Source: Poronia punctata (Eukaryota > Ascomycota > Sordariomycetes > Xylariales > Xylariaceae). From it: 64,000 bases of DNA. The DNA lies in the NCBI GenBank assembly GCA_022579005.1, contig MU401524.1:108310-172309 (forward strand), in the 5' to 3' direction. Of the stretch, positions 10,284 to 20,952 are shown one piece after another; within the stretch, counting starts at the first letter, position 1; each line of letters begins with the position of its first letter. A model generated the notes under the pieces. It ran no database searches. It had not been told where the DNA came from and worked only from the letters and a program-made list of their open reading frames with translations. The translations under genes were made by a program, and so were the position numbers.

Positions 10284-12987
10284 TCAGGCCAAATCCATGG
10301 CGCCGCTGTCGCCATCTAAATGTATGAGTTCTTGGAAGAAGGCCATTTCTTCAAACCTCGCTGCCAGGTTTTCCACACGCGCCGCCTCGGTGTCCGTCAT
10401 GGCCAGCTTCAAATCGACGACAAACGTAGCTCGCACGTCGGCCCGCTGAGGGCTTAGTCCTCGTCGTCTCAACTGCGCCACGATCTCTCTTGCTTCTTGG
10501 CTCGATATGTTGCCTTCACGCAACGCCATCGTTAGCAGACTCTGGCCGACCACGGCCGACATACGATATGGCCGGTTCAGCGCCTCGTAGCCATATATGC
10601 ATATGAGGAAATACTGCGATATCAAGACATCAGCGACGTCCAATACATGGTGTATTCGGAAAAACGCCGAACTCTCTATTCTTCTATTCCCGAAAAGGGA
10701 AAGGAAGGGGCGGATATGACGTCCAGAATATCTTACAACACGTGACTCCGGATTTGCAGTGTCTTGTAACACCGCGTTGGCCACGTTTATGAGCGCGGTG
10801 TGCCAAAGGATCGTGTACGTGGACGCCTCGTATTTGGACCGGTACAGGACTATAAGACTCTTCAATTGCTCGATCGACGCGCTATATGCCGCCTTGGGGG
10901 GACCCATGCAAGTAAATGTTTTCAACCGGTCGGGCGTCAAGGCGTGGCTCTCTATAAAAGGGAGGAAGATATCCACGATCACGCAATGGAACCACATACT
11001 AAAAGATATCAGCAAAACGCGCCAGGGACCGGAGGAAATAAGTAGCCTCGCACCTCTGCCATAGCAAAGCACTCACTGTAGAATCACAACGTGATGTGGG
11101 CTGTCTTCACCCCGGACCAATGAAGCCGGTAGGTTCTCTGCCCAAACGAGAAGCTCGCGGTATTTGAACTCGGCAAATTCCAGTTTCGTTAGCTGTGGTG
11201 GATAATGCGGATCGGTCGCTGTTGTATCTCGATCGAGGTAGATGCCATGAACGATCTGCTAAAACATACACAACGCTGAGAATGTTTCTCCCTCGTAGGG
11301 CGGGAGTGGCGGATTGGCAGCCTGTCCAAAGATGTCTGGATCCGTTCGAATCCTCAGCTCACCGGGCGTGGGCAACACAGGCGGGAACTTGGGATATTCT
11401 AACCCGGGCTGCCGATGAAAAATCGAGCATAAACTACGAGGTGTAAGTTGGCATCCATATGGATCAAGGATTAGGCATACTAACACGGCCCAGTTGAAAA
11501 CTCCCCATGCTGCATATGAGCTTGTGCTCAGCATGCTATCTGGTATCGAACGGGCATTGTCCCGAGCGGTGGCTTCGTCGACCCCCAACAAGCGTAGTCG
11601 CGTACCGATCTGAACGCCCTCGTTCAAATAATCCAGAACATCGCCGTCTCTTCCGTGGCCCATGCATGCGAGGCTTAAAAGTTGAGCTGCAGCCATGTTT
11701 AGGAGCGTGTCCAGATGTGCACCCGAGACTTTCTCGGCTAGCCAAAGCCGTTTCGTCTCTTCCCAAAAGACGTTTACGAGCTTGTGTGCGCTTTTGTCGA
11801 TGGCAGTATACATTTGCTTGTACGTGTCAGCAGTATCTGGAACACGGCCACGTCTACTTTTGACTTACACATCCCCAGTACAACAGTACGTGGACAAGAA
11901 AACGAGAACAGTATACATGGCCCCCGTTGACGAGATCAGTCACGAAGAGGTATGGGTCGAAGAGGCCTAACAGTGGATGATCTGTTGCGAGATATAAAGA
12001 CAATACTCGCGCCGCAAAATCGTTTGCGATTGGAACGTCGGTCCAGATGATAATATTCAGATAACGCAGGCGATCATCGTAATATGGTTGCTGTACGGGC
12101 GACAGCATAGCAACACCATCCCTCGCTCTAAATCGGTTAACGGCAGAGTCGAGGTCGATACCGGGCAATGAGGCGGAATTGCTATCGACTGAACGGGCCC
12201 GGCTTTGAGGTTGGGAAGTCGACGCGGAACCGCCACTGTTGTATACAGTTAGTCGGGCCCCCAGAATAGGAGGAGTCGGCGGGCGTGAGGAGCAAGATAT
12301 CTTGTACAGGGGCGAACGTACTCGGCCTGGGGAGAAGGTGAAGGCATGCGTGTACATGTGCGATTAACGGGTCGGACTAGATGACTTTCCACCGGGGGGG
12401 ACGCGGAAACGCCGAGGATTGGGGCATAGGCCTTTGGATAGCAGGAGATAAGTTCCTGTTCCAACGGGGACTGCGCAGCTACTCCTATCCCAAGGCCGTG
12501 GTTGTGTTCGACGTGGTCATGGACAGGTTCTCGTTTGTTCCTGATGACGTTTAAAGCGGCGGCAGTATCGCGAGTCGACCTCAGTGCCCTGAGCGTTTCG
12601 AGAGCCTCTCGGTGAGACATGGACTGCAGGGCCTCGAGGACCTCGGTTGACTCCGCGTCGGTCTCGGTCTTCTCCTTATAAACACACATGACGCCTCGTT
12701 TGAGACAAGTAGAACATGCCGGCTTTTCCCTGTCGCACTATGTGGGAGGTACCGAGGTACCCCCATGGTTAGCCGGCAAGACGACGATACCGGGGAGCAA
12801 TACTCACACGTGTCTTCCTTGTGCGGCAGTTGCCGCATGAAGGCTGGGCCGGATAGCGACGTTTGTTTCGGTCTGGGCTCCCTCGGCCTCCGTTACCTCC
12901 CTTGTTGCTCCCCCCTCCGTTAGACGACGACCTGGTACTGGCCTGGCCACCAGGGGCCGGCAGCAGCGGTCGGTAATGAGAGACCAT
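10284..12987 (-). pseudogene. Zn2Cys6 transcription factor (NirA-like architecture) with in-frame TAG
   Basis: Exons complement(12808..12987), (12322..12737), (11869..12235), (11485..11816), (11077..11433), (10284..10998); 788 sense codons if the TAG at 11259-11261 (codon 490) is read through. The Zn cluster is complete and spans the first intron: C51, C54, C61, C68, C71, C78. The rest matches the fungal-specific TF domain: NIIIWTDVPIANDF..., AAWGVFNW, HRQPGLEYPKFPPVLP, LLVWAENLPASL, HHVVILHMWFHCVIVDIF. The frame stays open after the stop, continuing QIVHGIYLDRD, which aligns with LLQIAHAFMAEQ of the neighbour at 14879-17209; homologues usually have Trp or Leu there, so TGG or TTG to TAG is the simplest reading. 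Alternatively a 51-nt in-frame intron (GTATGT...ACAACAG) removes the stop and 17 residues, giving about 771 aa, but it has no good branch point and would delete a conserved helix. Confidence 0.72.
11259..11261 (-). other. In-frame TAG inside the TF coding sequence
   Basis: It reads TTT TAG CAG ATC in the TF frame. Sequence on both sides is conserved with the neighbouring paralogue, and splice phases before and after agree. Confidence 0.75.
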
Positions 12988-13221
12988 ACGGAAGTTGCAG
13001 TCGTCTACACGACCCGGACACCACTTCTAGAATGAACAACCAGGTAAGGTACATACCTATTTGAATAAAATATTTTTGTTACCGGGATTTCATTTCTTTT
13101 ATTACCTTTTCCATCCCACTCTTTTCCTCCCTTCCCTTTCCTTACATTTCCAAAGTATGGAGGAACATTTGTAGAAGCCCTGTCAAGGGTGGTACCTCCA
13201 AGTACCTACCTAGGAACATTA
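12988..13221. other. Upstream region of the interrupted TF gene
   Basis: 234 bp up to the left end of the TA-flanked element, with a CT-rich stretch at about 13090-13150 that could belong to the promoter. Confidence 0.45.
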
Positions 13222-13500
13222 CCGTGTGGTGCCCCTAATTAGAGACGATCACCGTGATGATCTAAGCTTTTGGCACCGTCTTAAAATTTTCGTGACTGTC
13301 TCTATAATCTAGGACAATTACAGTGATGTTTTTCTATAGTACACTGTCTTTTCTGATTAAATAGTCTCTTAATAAGTATAATCTCCAAAAATGAAAACGA
13401 TCTCAAGCTAGATAAAACGGTCTCAGCCGGCTAGAAATGGTCTCCGCAGCCAAAGTGGTCTCCGGCAGCCAAAGTCATTACAGACCTATCCCAGACCTAT

Positions 13501-13531
13501 TTACCTACCTACCTACCTACCTACCTACCTA
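13501..13531. repeat. (TACC)n run
   Basis: Seven to eight near-perfect ACCT units inside the composite element. Confidence 0.9.
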
Positions 13532-13571
13532 CATAACATAGCCCATACCTACATCCCATACCTAGTCAGCG

Positions 13572-13860
13572 CAGCCATTCCAACACCTTTGCAGCCGATC
13601 CAGCCAAACCTACACCTTTGCAGCCGACCTTTGCAGCCGACCTTTGCAGCCCACCTTTGCAGCCAATTCAATCAGACCTATACCTACGCAGCCAGACCTA
13701 CACCTACACCTTTGCAGCCGATTTAATCAGACCTACACCTACGCAGCCGACCTAGCCAAGGAGAATCCCTGCTTGCGCGGCCGGATCTAGCCATACCAAG
13801 GGCCAGCCCGCGCAGCCGAATCAAGCCATACCTACACCTACACCTACACCTACAATTGCA
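13572..13860. repeat. Degenerate GCAGCC/ACCTTT tandem repeats
   Basis: Words such as CCTTTGCAGCC recur at least six times between about 13586 and 13720 and GCAGCC continues to about 13820, interleaved with ACCTACACCTA. Unit length is irregular, about 16-45 bp. Confidence 0.8.
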
Positions 13861-13881
13861 ATTGCAATTGCAATTGCAATT
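13853..13881. repeat. (GCAATT)n hexamer repeat
   Basis: Five consecutive self-complementary CAATTG-type units, so the tract can fold on itself. Confidence 0.9.
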
Positions 13882-13944
13882 ACTTTTAAAAACACATAAG
13901 GTATAATATTAATTAACCCTTCGCGCGTATGTATAATTAAATTA

Positions 13945-14058
13945 ACCTACGTAGTATAGTAGTTAAGTACCTAGTATGTAATATAGTGTAATATGTGTAG
14001 ACCGTAGACCAGCAGTTCGAACCTTGACCCTTGCAAAAAAAAAAAAAAAAAAAAAAAA
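13945..14058 (+). repeat. Possible tRNA-derived SINE with poly(A) tail
   Basis: TAGTATAGTAG (13952-13962) fits the RNA polymerase III A-box pattern TRGYNNANNNG, and GTTCGAACC (14015-14023) fits the B-box. A 24-nt A run follows at 14035-14058. The 60-nt spacing is tolerable. The cloverleaf is not convincing, so this is a retroposon-like relic rather than a tRNA gene. Confidence 0.45.
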
Positions 14059-14167
14059 CAATAAAAATAGAATACAGTATAAATAGTATAAATAAGTCAT
14101 ATATATTGTATACATACAGTATAAGATATGGCTATAAGAATATTTCTTTTTTAATTCATAATTTTTT

Positions 14168-14218
14168 CTGAGACGGTCTCCATCTGGAGACGATCTCCAA
14201 AGTGACAGACCGTCTCAG
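14168..14218. repeat. Stem-loop, 12-13 bp perfect stem
   Basis: CTGAGACGGTCT is matched by AGACCGTCTCAG about 25 nt later, and the loop itself holds GTCTCC/GGAGAC inverted repeats. It lies in the right arm of the composite element. Confidence 0.8.
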
Positions 14219-14331
14219 AATTAGTACTGTCTTTGCTGTAGGACGCGCAGCTGATCATGTCCGCCTGGAGATCGTCTCACGATTTGGAGATCATCACCGT
14301 GATCGTCTCATACAGAGGGTGCCACACGGTA

Positions 14332-14878
14332 ATGAAGTCATGCAGATATTATGGCTCCTGCCTTACATGTATTGTCCAAAGTACCTACCTTGGCGCGGTC
14401 TCCAAAGACAAGCCTACTTGGACCATGACTGGTGTCGGTGTTATTCCGAAATAGCGTTGTGATTGGTTCGGATTGACAAACAAGCCTTGCGCAACTTACC
14501 TAGGCCCCTATGTTAGGTATGTACATATTGATTACCTAGTTGTCTTTATTTCCGGTCCAAAAAACTGTGGAGAGTATTTATTTCATATGGTAGATACTTT
14601 ACCTACCTACCTACTCGTACTCATGCTTTATCTAGTTCTTTGAAATAACGGAAATAAAGCTGCTGCCATAGCCTGAATATATCGCCATTGGCGCCGTTGG
14701 CTCAGTTGCTATTATCATCACCAGCTTCGTCATCGTTCCACCAGCAGACTGCATTTTATATGTTTTTTTTTATTCCACTTCTCATATAACTTTGCTATCC
14801 TACCTACCTCCTACCAACCTAGCGATGCATAAAAACAAATGCCCGCTAGTACCATCTATAGCTAAAACAGTTATTCTC
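14332..14878. other. Intergenic, 3' side of the second Zn2Cys6 gene
   Basis: About 550 bp with TACCTACCTACC words near 14600 and a T run near 14763. No gene seen. Confidence 0.5.
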
Positions 14879-17209
14879 TCACTCTCTTGTGGCCTCGCCG
14901 CCAGGTCCTACTTTGAGTCTATACGTGACATTGACCAGCTCCGCGATACCCCTTCCATGCTGGTCCGTCATCCCAACCTGTAAATCTATCGGGAAATAGC
15001 CTTCATCGTCGTTGGGCAGGTCACTACTGAAAAACCTGGCGCTCAGCTCCTCTAGGATGAGCTTCAGCTCGTGCGGCAGCTCTGCGTGGCGGCGGCTTGC
15101 GCCTTCGAGCAACCTGTGGAGCGACTTCTTTATAGCCGGGAATGCCTCGCCGTACTTCTTCATCGACTCAGCTGCAAGCACCATATCGAATGACGTCTCC
15201 CGGTCCACCTCGTCCGACCGCGCTAGCCCCTCGAGCAAGGAGAACGTAAGGACGTGTACGGAGCCTATCGTCGTGGCGTTGAATGGCGGGCCGTCGAAGC
15301 GATGTCTCTGGACGTACAGGATCCGCCTGAGCTGGGTAAGGGACGCCTCAAGCACGCTGCTGGCTTGTTCCTGATACAAAAAGTCGGCGCCCGTGAAGGG
15401 ACGGAACGCCTTGGCCACGATACCGTGATAGAACATGCTATGACGAAGAACGACCATCATAAATATCAGAACGTGCTTTAGTGCGAAAGCGCTTGAGCGC
15501 GACTGCTAAACGAGACGGGGGCATGCGTACTGTAGGTCCAGGACCGCGGGCAGACTTTCCGGACCGCGCTCGAGCTCCGGAGGCAGCCTGTCTCCCCATG
15601 CTAACATTTTTTCATGCATCATCTTCGCCTTTTCGTACGTAATATGTGGGTTCGATGGATCTTGCTCGGCCATGAAAGCGTGCGCTATCTGTAGTAGCTC
15701 TGATAGGACTCGAAACCAGAGCCCCAGGTGCTGTATTTGTTTAGGCCGAACCAGCGGGAACGGGTCCCAGACATTAGGATCCTCGTCATAGCCGAACGCG
15801 TCGTATGGGAAGGGGAAGCCAGGCAAATCGATGGCTTCAACGTCGATGAGTCCAAAAAATTTATTTATCCTGGTGAGTTTGTCAACCAGGCTGTAAAACG
15901 GCAACGGCCGCGTGAACGGAAGAACAGGAAATTTTTACGTATGAAAGTTGAACAGGCCCCAAGCAACGGTTGCGATACCTTTCTTATGCCTTCTTCCGGC
16001 CGCACCGATCCCACGGGGGGCCCAAACCAGTGGGTTGGAGAGCCCTAGGGCCTGAGCAACCTTGACCGCCTGTGAGAGGTAGAATCGGGCCATGTCCCTT
16101 TTCCCATTCCAGCTAGACCAGGCACTCATCAACAGTGCACCGGGAATCCTGAGTATGTGGGCCTCTTCATCTTCCCCTGTGGCCCACAAGCGGCTTGCTT
16201 CGCCGAAGAATTCGCGGCCCATCGCCTGGCTTTGTTCTTTATCTATAGCCGAGTAGTTGAGCTATTTCTGGGTGTAAGTGATCCAACGAGAACTTCAGGG
16301 AGGTTCGGGTTCACGTACCGACGCCGCTGCTAGCAAAGCGTTCACTAGGAGCGGGGAGCAGTATTCCGTCTGGCCCGTCGCGATTTGGTCGAGGAAGTAA
16401 TCCTCATCGAATAACCTCATCGTGCAATGATCCCAGGAGAGATAGAGAGAGATGAGGTTGGCCACTATACTGTTGTTTGTAGTAACTCGTGTCCACAGCC
16501 TCGCATCGATGCGGAGTGTCCTTTCGTCGCAGGTGGGATGGGCGATATCCAGACGCCTATTGCAATGGGGTAAACAATACGACAGTTCCGAGGAAGTTCA
16601 AGAGACGTACCTAGCGTTTCGTATCTCTTGGTTCAAGGGGAATTCGTAGTCGTCCGGATTCATCTCCAGAATAGATTTCCGTATAACCCCAAGCTCCGTT
16701 GTGTCCCCTGCTTTCGCTGACGAAGCCGGATAAATCTTGGGGTGGTGCGAACTCAAGAGAGCGTCGTTGCGAGGATCAGGGGTAGCGATATGTCGAGGAT
16801 GAGCCAACAAGTCGCCCTGGTTGATGAAGGCGAGAGTCGAGTGAATATCGGTGCTGCGCCGCAGACGAAGCAAGATGACATGGGCTTCCGCTTCCGGCCG
16901 GTTCTTCAGCATCTCGATCAGCTCGAGTAATTCGTGGTATTTTTTCTCCAGCTCGACAAACCTCCGTTGGAGGTCGGCGCGCGTAGTAGCATCTGGGCTG
17001 TCTCTATATTCACACTGCAAATTTCTAGTCCGACAGGCCGCACAAATTGGTCGTTCGCCATCGCATTTCACTTTCCGAGCCCGGCACTTTTGACAGGCGA
17101 GGGTAACGGTGTCTCTCTTAGCACGGCTGGGTTCATCAGGGGGTGGCGGTGGAGGCGCATTGCTCGACTCCCCTGTCTTAGGGAGAAGAAGACGTGGCGC
17201 TCTCGACAT
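14879..17209 (-). CDS. Zn2Cys6 fungal-specific transcription factor (NirA-like architecture)
   Basis: Exons complement(16611..17209), (16319..16556), (15939..16261), (15531..15890), (14879..15437); 692 aa. The binuclear cluster is C39, C42, C49, C56, C59, C66, with the basic stretch RARKVK, followed by a short coiled coil (FVELEKKYHELLELIEML). The central part gives ISLYLSWDH, EYCSPLLVNALLAAAS, VAWGLFNF and WGDRLPPELERGPES, matching the fungal_trans-type middle homology region. An apparent stop at 15502-15508 is removed by the last 93-nt intron, which joins LDL to HMFYHGIVAKAFRPF. Three introns sit at the same place and phase as in the gene at 10284-12987, so the two are related. It is probably a nuclear regulator; targets are unknown and no obvious pathway cluster adjoins. 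Confidence 0.87.
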
Positions 17210-18905
17210 GGTGATTCTTCAGAAAACGTCTTGTAACGAAACGAATGAAAATATACCGTGTATAAGAAAGGGTTTGGATACCCCCCTTTGCACGGATGAC
17301 AAGAGCACATAGCTCCTCTGCCGCACAGAAGAGACTGACGAGACATGGCATCCAATTTGCCCCCTTATCATACGAGTACCTAACCTAGTATTGATGGTCT
17401 GCGCCAACTTGGCAAGAAATCCAATGAATCTATCGGACAACCTCCGGTATTGCCTGAACTTGAGCACTCTCTCGGTCATCGTTCCTTGATACATGACCAC
17501 GACCAAAATGCTAGTACGAACAATCTCGGTTTGTCTACCTAACGCACATGATCTACGTGTGCTACATTATGTCTGTACGCGAGTACATGATGTACCTAAA
17601 GGTACCAATCAAAATGATGGAGCCGTGACGCTACAAGCACAGCTACGTCCAATGGAAACCCTCGGCCGTCCCGGCATGTCACCAAACAGGAAACCCACTT
17701 CTTTGCTATTGGTTGTACAGAGTCGACCCTGTAAGTACCTTGAACGACGCATTTTGCTCCCATCAAGCTATTTGCACTCAGATACACCTATCCTTTAGTC
17801 GTGTATTCGAAATGCGCTCTTATGATACGCTTTTTGAACGAAACCAGGTTAAGTAGTTCTAGATAGATGCTGAACAGGAGTATCTCTCATATTATAATAC
17901 AGTTGTTGGGGGGTTTTTCCCCCCCTCATCTGCCCCTAAGGCCGGGGCTATTCCCGACACCTTTTTTGACATTTCTCACCTTATGCCGATAAGATAATCC
18001 CAACATACATATGCTTGAGTTGTCAGGATTTGCAAGCTGTGTTCACCAATGCAACTTCAACTCTCACCGGGGACAAGCCAATACCTAATCTAACTCTGTT
18101 GACTAACCCCTCAACTGGACTGCCTACCGGGCAACCTAACCAACCATATTATTCATACGAAACTCGGTCCAAAGTCCAGAGTCCAGACACCTTTTGTGGT
18201 CCTTTCAATGTGCAGACATTGCCAGGGCAAGACCCCACACCAAAAATTTCGCGGGGCAAATACATACTATTTTTAATGTTTTCGAGCCATATTTGCCTGC
18301 TTTCCCATTCAAACACCGTCTGGTATTGCTTTCCCATGGTATTCAGTAATCATGTGCACCATCTACTTTAATTCATTCGGGATCGCTTAGACCTACTGGC
18401 TCTACTACTGAGTAGACTAAGTTACTAGGTCCGAACCCCTCAAAAGGGGCTTAAAGGGCACCCCACTACAGGAAACGGACAACCCGCAGCAGTCCCAGCA
18501 TTCACTATTTGTACCACATACACGTACGTGTAGGTAGAAAGTATGATGCGTTGGTGACGTCATTAGCCCGGTGTTGCAGTATGCTCCTTCTATCAATAAG
18601 ACCTTCTTGCCTAGCAGCAAAATGTTAAATAACTGAAAGATGGGAAGTAGGTACCCTGCAGATATAACCTGGAAAGAAAAGATATGTAGCATATTTAGAG
18701 AGGTCTTTTAACTACTACCTACGACCTACTTAGTTCCTCCTGTGCATTGTGCCCTTGTCAGTAGGTACATTCGAAGCAGGTATCGTCGACTTTCCTGTCC
18801 ACGTCTACTTCATTCCTTGCACGTACTCTTGATTTGAGGACACACCTAAAATCGGACAAATTCATAGGAGTACAATAGCAGGGTAACCGCCTTATACTGC
18901 CCAGC
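17210..18905. other. Divergent intergenic region between TF and SDR genes
   Basis: 1.7 kb holding both promoters. It includes a G6-T5-C7 hairpin at 17908-17925 and several TACCTA words. A 118-codon open frame at 18015-18371 shows no domain or composition that supports it as a gene. Confidence 0.5.
17908..17925. repeat. G6/C6 perfect hairpin
   Basis: GGGGGG, five T, then at least six C: an inverted repeat with a T5 loop. No neighbouring gene end explains it. Confidence 0.75.
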
Positions 18906-19800
18906 ATGTCAACAAAAACCGCCATCGTCAGTGGAGGTGCTAGGGGAATTGGTCGGTGCCTTGTACGGCGTTTCCTTGAATTAGGCTACAAGGTCTATAT
19001 CTTCGATATCGATGAGGAAGAGCTTAACCACACAACACGTACTCACTTGAAGAAATACTACGACGAAGGGAAGCTAGAGTCTGCGATTTGCAATTTACGG
19101 GATGTTGAAGACATTCGCGACAAGGTGAAAAAAGCGGCCGACTTTCTTGGTGGTAGGATCAGCGTCCTGATCAACAACGGAGGCATAGCATCTCCCAGGT
19201 GGAGCGATGAAAAGACCATGGCTGATCTTGACACGATGAAAGAATGGCAAGCGTACGTAGTTCTCAGCGACAACAAGCGCCGGTTCCTTTTATAAAATAA
19301 ACTAATAGTTACCGTGCAGCTATATTGAGACAAATCTCACGGCGCCTTTTGCTGTCTCACAGGCTTGTATACCTTACATGAAATTAGAAGAGGGCCAGAG
19401 CGCAATCCATTCCAATGACGATAACCCAGGCCCCTGTATTCTACATGTAGGATCTTTCCGAGCCCACCAGAGTGACCCGAACCAAGAAGGCTACGCCTCG
19501 GCCAAGTCGGGCCTGTTGGGACTCATGCACAGCATGGCAATTAGCCTGGGGAAGTGGGGGATCCGTGTCAATCTCATCGCGCCTGGCCGGATCAAGGTAG
19601 CACACGAGTGCAAGGAAGGGGACGAGAAGGGAACGTCGTGGGCGTCCCTGAACGAGGACAAAGACGTCGAAGACCACCCTACCAACCGCGCTGGAAGACC
19701 AAAAGACATTGCTGACGCGGCCGAGTACCTCGTCAACGCCGGCTTCATCACCGGACAGGATCTCACCGTGGACGGAGGTGCGCTGAAGAAGAAGGCATGA
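18906..19800 (+). CDS. Short-chain dehydrogenase/reductase, classical type
   Basis: Exons 18906..19252 and 19320..19800; 275 aa. The 67-nt intron joins KEWQA to YIETNLTAPF, the usual helix-4 region of SDRs. The Rossmann motif SGGARGIG is at 9-16, the NNAG motif appears as NNGG (about 90-93), and the catalytic set is Ser161 (VGSFRAH) with Tyr174 and Lys178 (YASAK). The C-terminal part (RVNLIAPGRI, GRPKDIADAAEYLVNAGFITGQ, VDGGALKKKA) is typical of cytosolic NAD(P)H-dependent sugar/polyol or 3-oxoacyl reductases. The acidic FDIDEEE after beta-2 favours NAD over NADP. Substrate unknown. It is complete, and transcribed away from the TF at 17209. Confidence 0.92.
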
Positions 19801-20952
19801 TACCTCATGCTCCGACCGCTCAGAAACCTGATCTGATGTCTAAAGGGCTTTTGACATGCCAGAGAGGGTAAAGATACTTGATTTCTGCGATGGCAAAAGA
19901 GAACATCGACTTAGATCAGGTGGCTAGCTATTTCATTGCAAAGGGGGCTATATTGTGTATTCTTATAAGTCCCCTAGGCCTCCTTCAAGTTAAACGTTGA
20001 AGGTTAGGCCATTTTCCTGACAAAAAACGAGCGCGATGGCAAACGGAAACAAATGTTACTACCTAAAAGATCCATACTAGCTACCCAGGAAGCCATACAC
20101 AAATCAAGTGGAATGTGTCTTAAATATGTACCTGGGTAAACGGTAACCTACAAGTACAGTGTTCATGCTCAGGGCAGAAGTGGCCAAATTTCTCTGAATA
20201 TGTACCCTGTACCTCGTAATCACGGGTAGCAGCTATAGCCCGGTTTTTGGACAACCATCGATAAATCTGTACAGGACCTAGAATTGGTTGCCTCTCCTAT
20301 CCGGAAACACAAACCTGTAAGGAAATCCAGATAAAGTTATGCCATCCTTCCATTCTCCATTGTACATCGTTGCAGAATACTAATTATATGTACCTTCATA
20401 TTTCTTTGGTGGCCTGCACCTGCTTGTACGCCTTGTACTCCACGTAACTTATCATATGTACCTTTTATGGGGTTAGGCCAAGGGTGGGTCCTAGGGCGTT
20501 ATACTGTAGGTACGAGTAGGCCTAAAAATATCTTGTAGGTACTAGCTACTTAAATTTTTGCCGAATATGCTGCTTGATCGTATGTACTTGTGACCTCAAT
20601 TCTTCCTGCACACCAATAGAAATCCCATTTCGCCTGGGAGCCTCAGCCTATTCGCGTCTGTCTGTCTGCGCCTGCCGTTCTTATCCTTAAAACATCCCCA
20701 ATTGACCGCCAGCAACGCATTGTCAGCTTTTAAGGGTCCTCTGATTCGCAAGTCTCACTCGGTCAATAAATCATATTGTACAGCCGCGCAATTTCATGGT
20801 TGCGTTTCTTGCCCCTGTTTAGTTCCTGCGCACACTTGAGGTCCTCCTTTGTTCGATTGCCGTTGCGCGTGGCGCGACTACTTTACACAATCTATCCACA
20901 TCTCCGGATTGGCTCAACTGTATACTGGTAGCTCCTTATTAGTTGCGATAAG
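19801..20952. other. Intergenic between SDR and rsc7
   Basis: 1.15 kb, 3' flank plus promoter of rsc7. AT-rich with TACGAGTA/GTAGGTA words around 20505-20520. No gene seen. Confidence 0.5.

Larger units (their letters stand above)
13222..14329. mobile_element. 1.1-kb TA-flanked inverted-repeat composite element
   Basis: The ends read CCGTGTGGTGCCCC and GGGTGCCACACGG, flanked by TA on each side (13220-13221 and 14330-14331). Imperfect inversion continues for about 50 bp (GAGACGATCAC-GTGATGATCT in both arms). TA duplications suggest a Tc1/mariner-type non-autonomous element. Inside lie tandem GCAGCC-ACCTTT repeats, a TACC run, GCAATT repeats, a SINE-like unit and a strong stem-loop. No transposase frame is present, so it is either a MITE that collected other repeats or a very degraded element. 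Confidence 0.68.

Noticed and set aside
15502..15508. Apparent in-frame stop in the second Zn2Cys6 gene
   Set aside because: A 93-nt intron (15438-15530) removes it and gives the family sequence LDLHMFYHGIV, in the same position and phase as an intron in the paralogue.
18015..18371. 118-codon plus-strand frame
   Set aside because: No domain, no signal peptide, no splice extension, atypical composition; likely chance.
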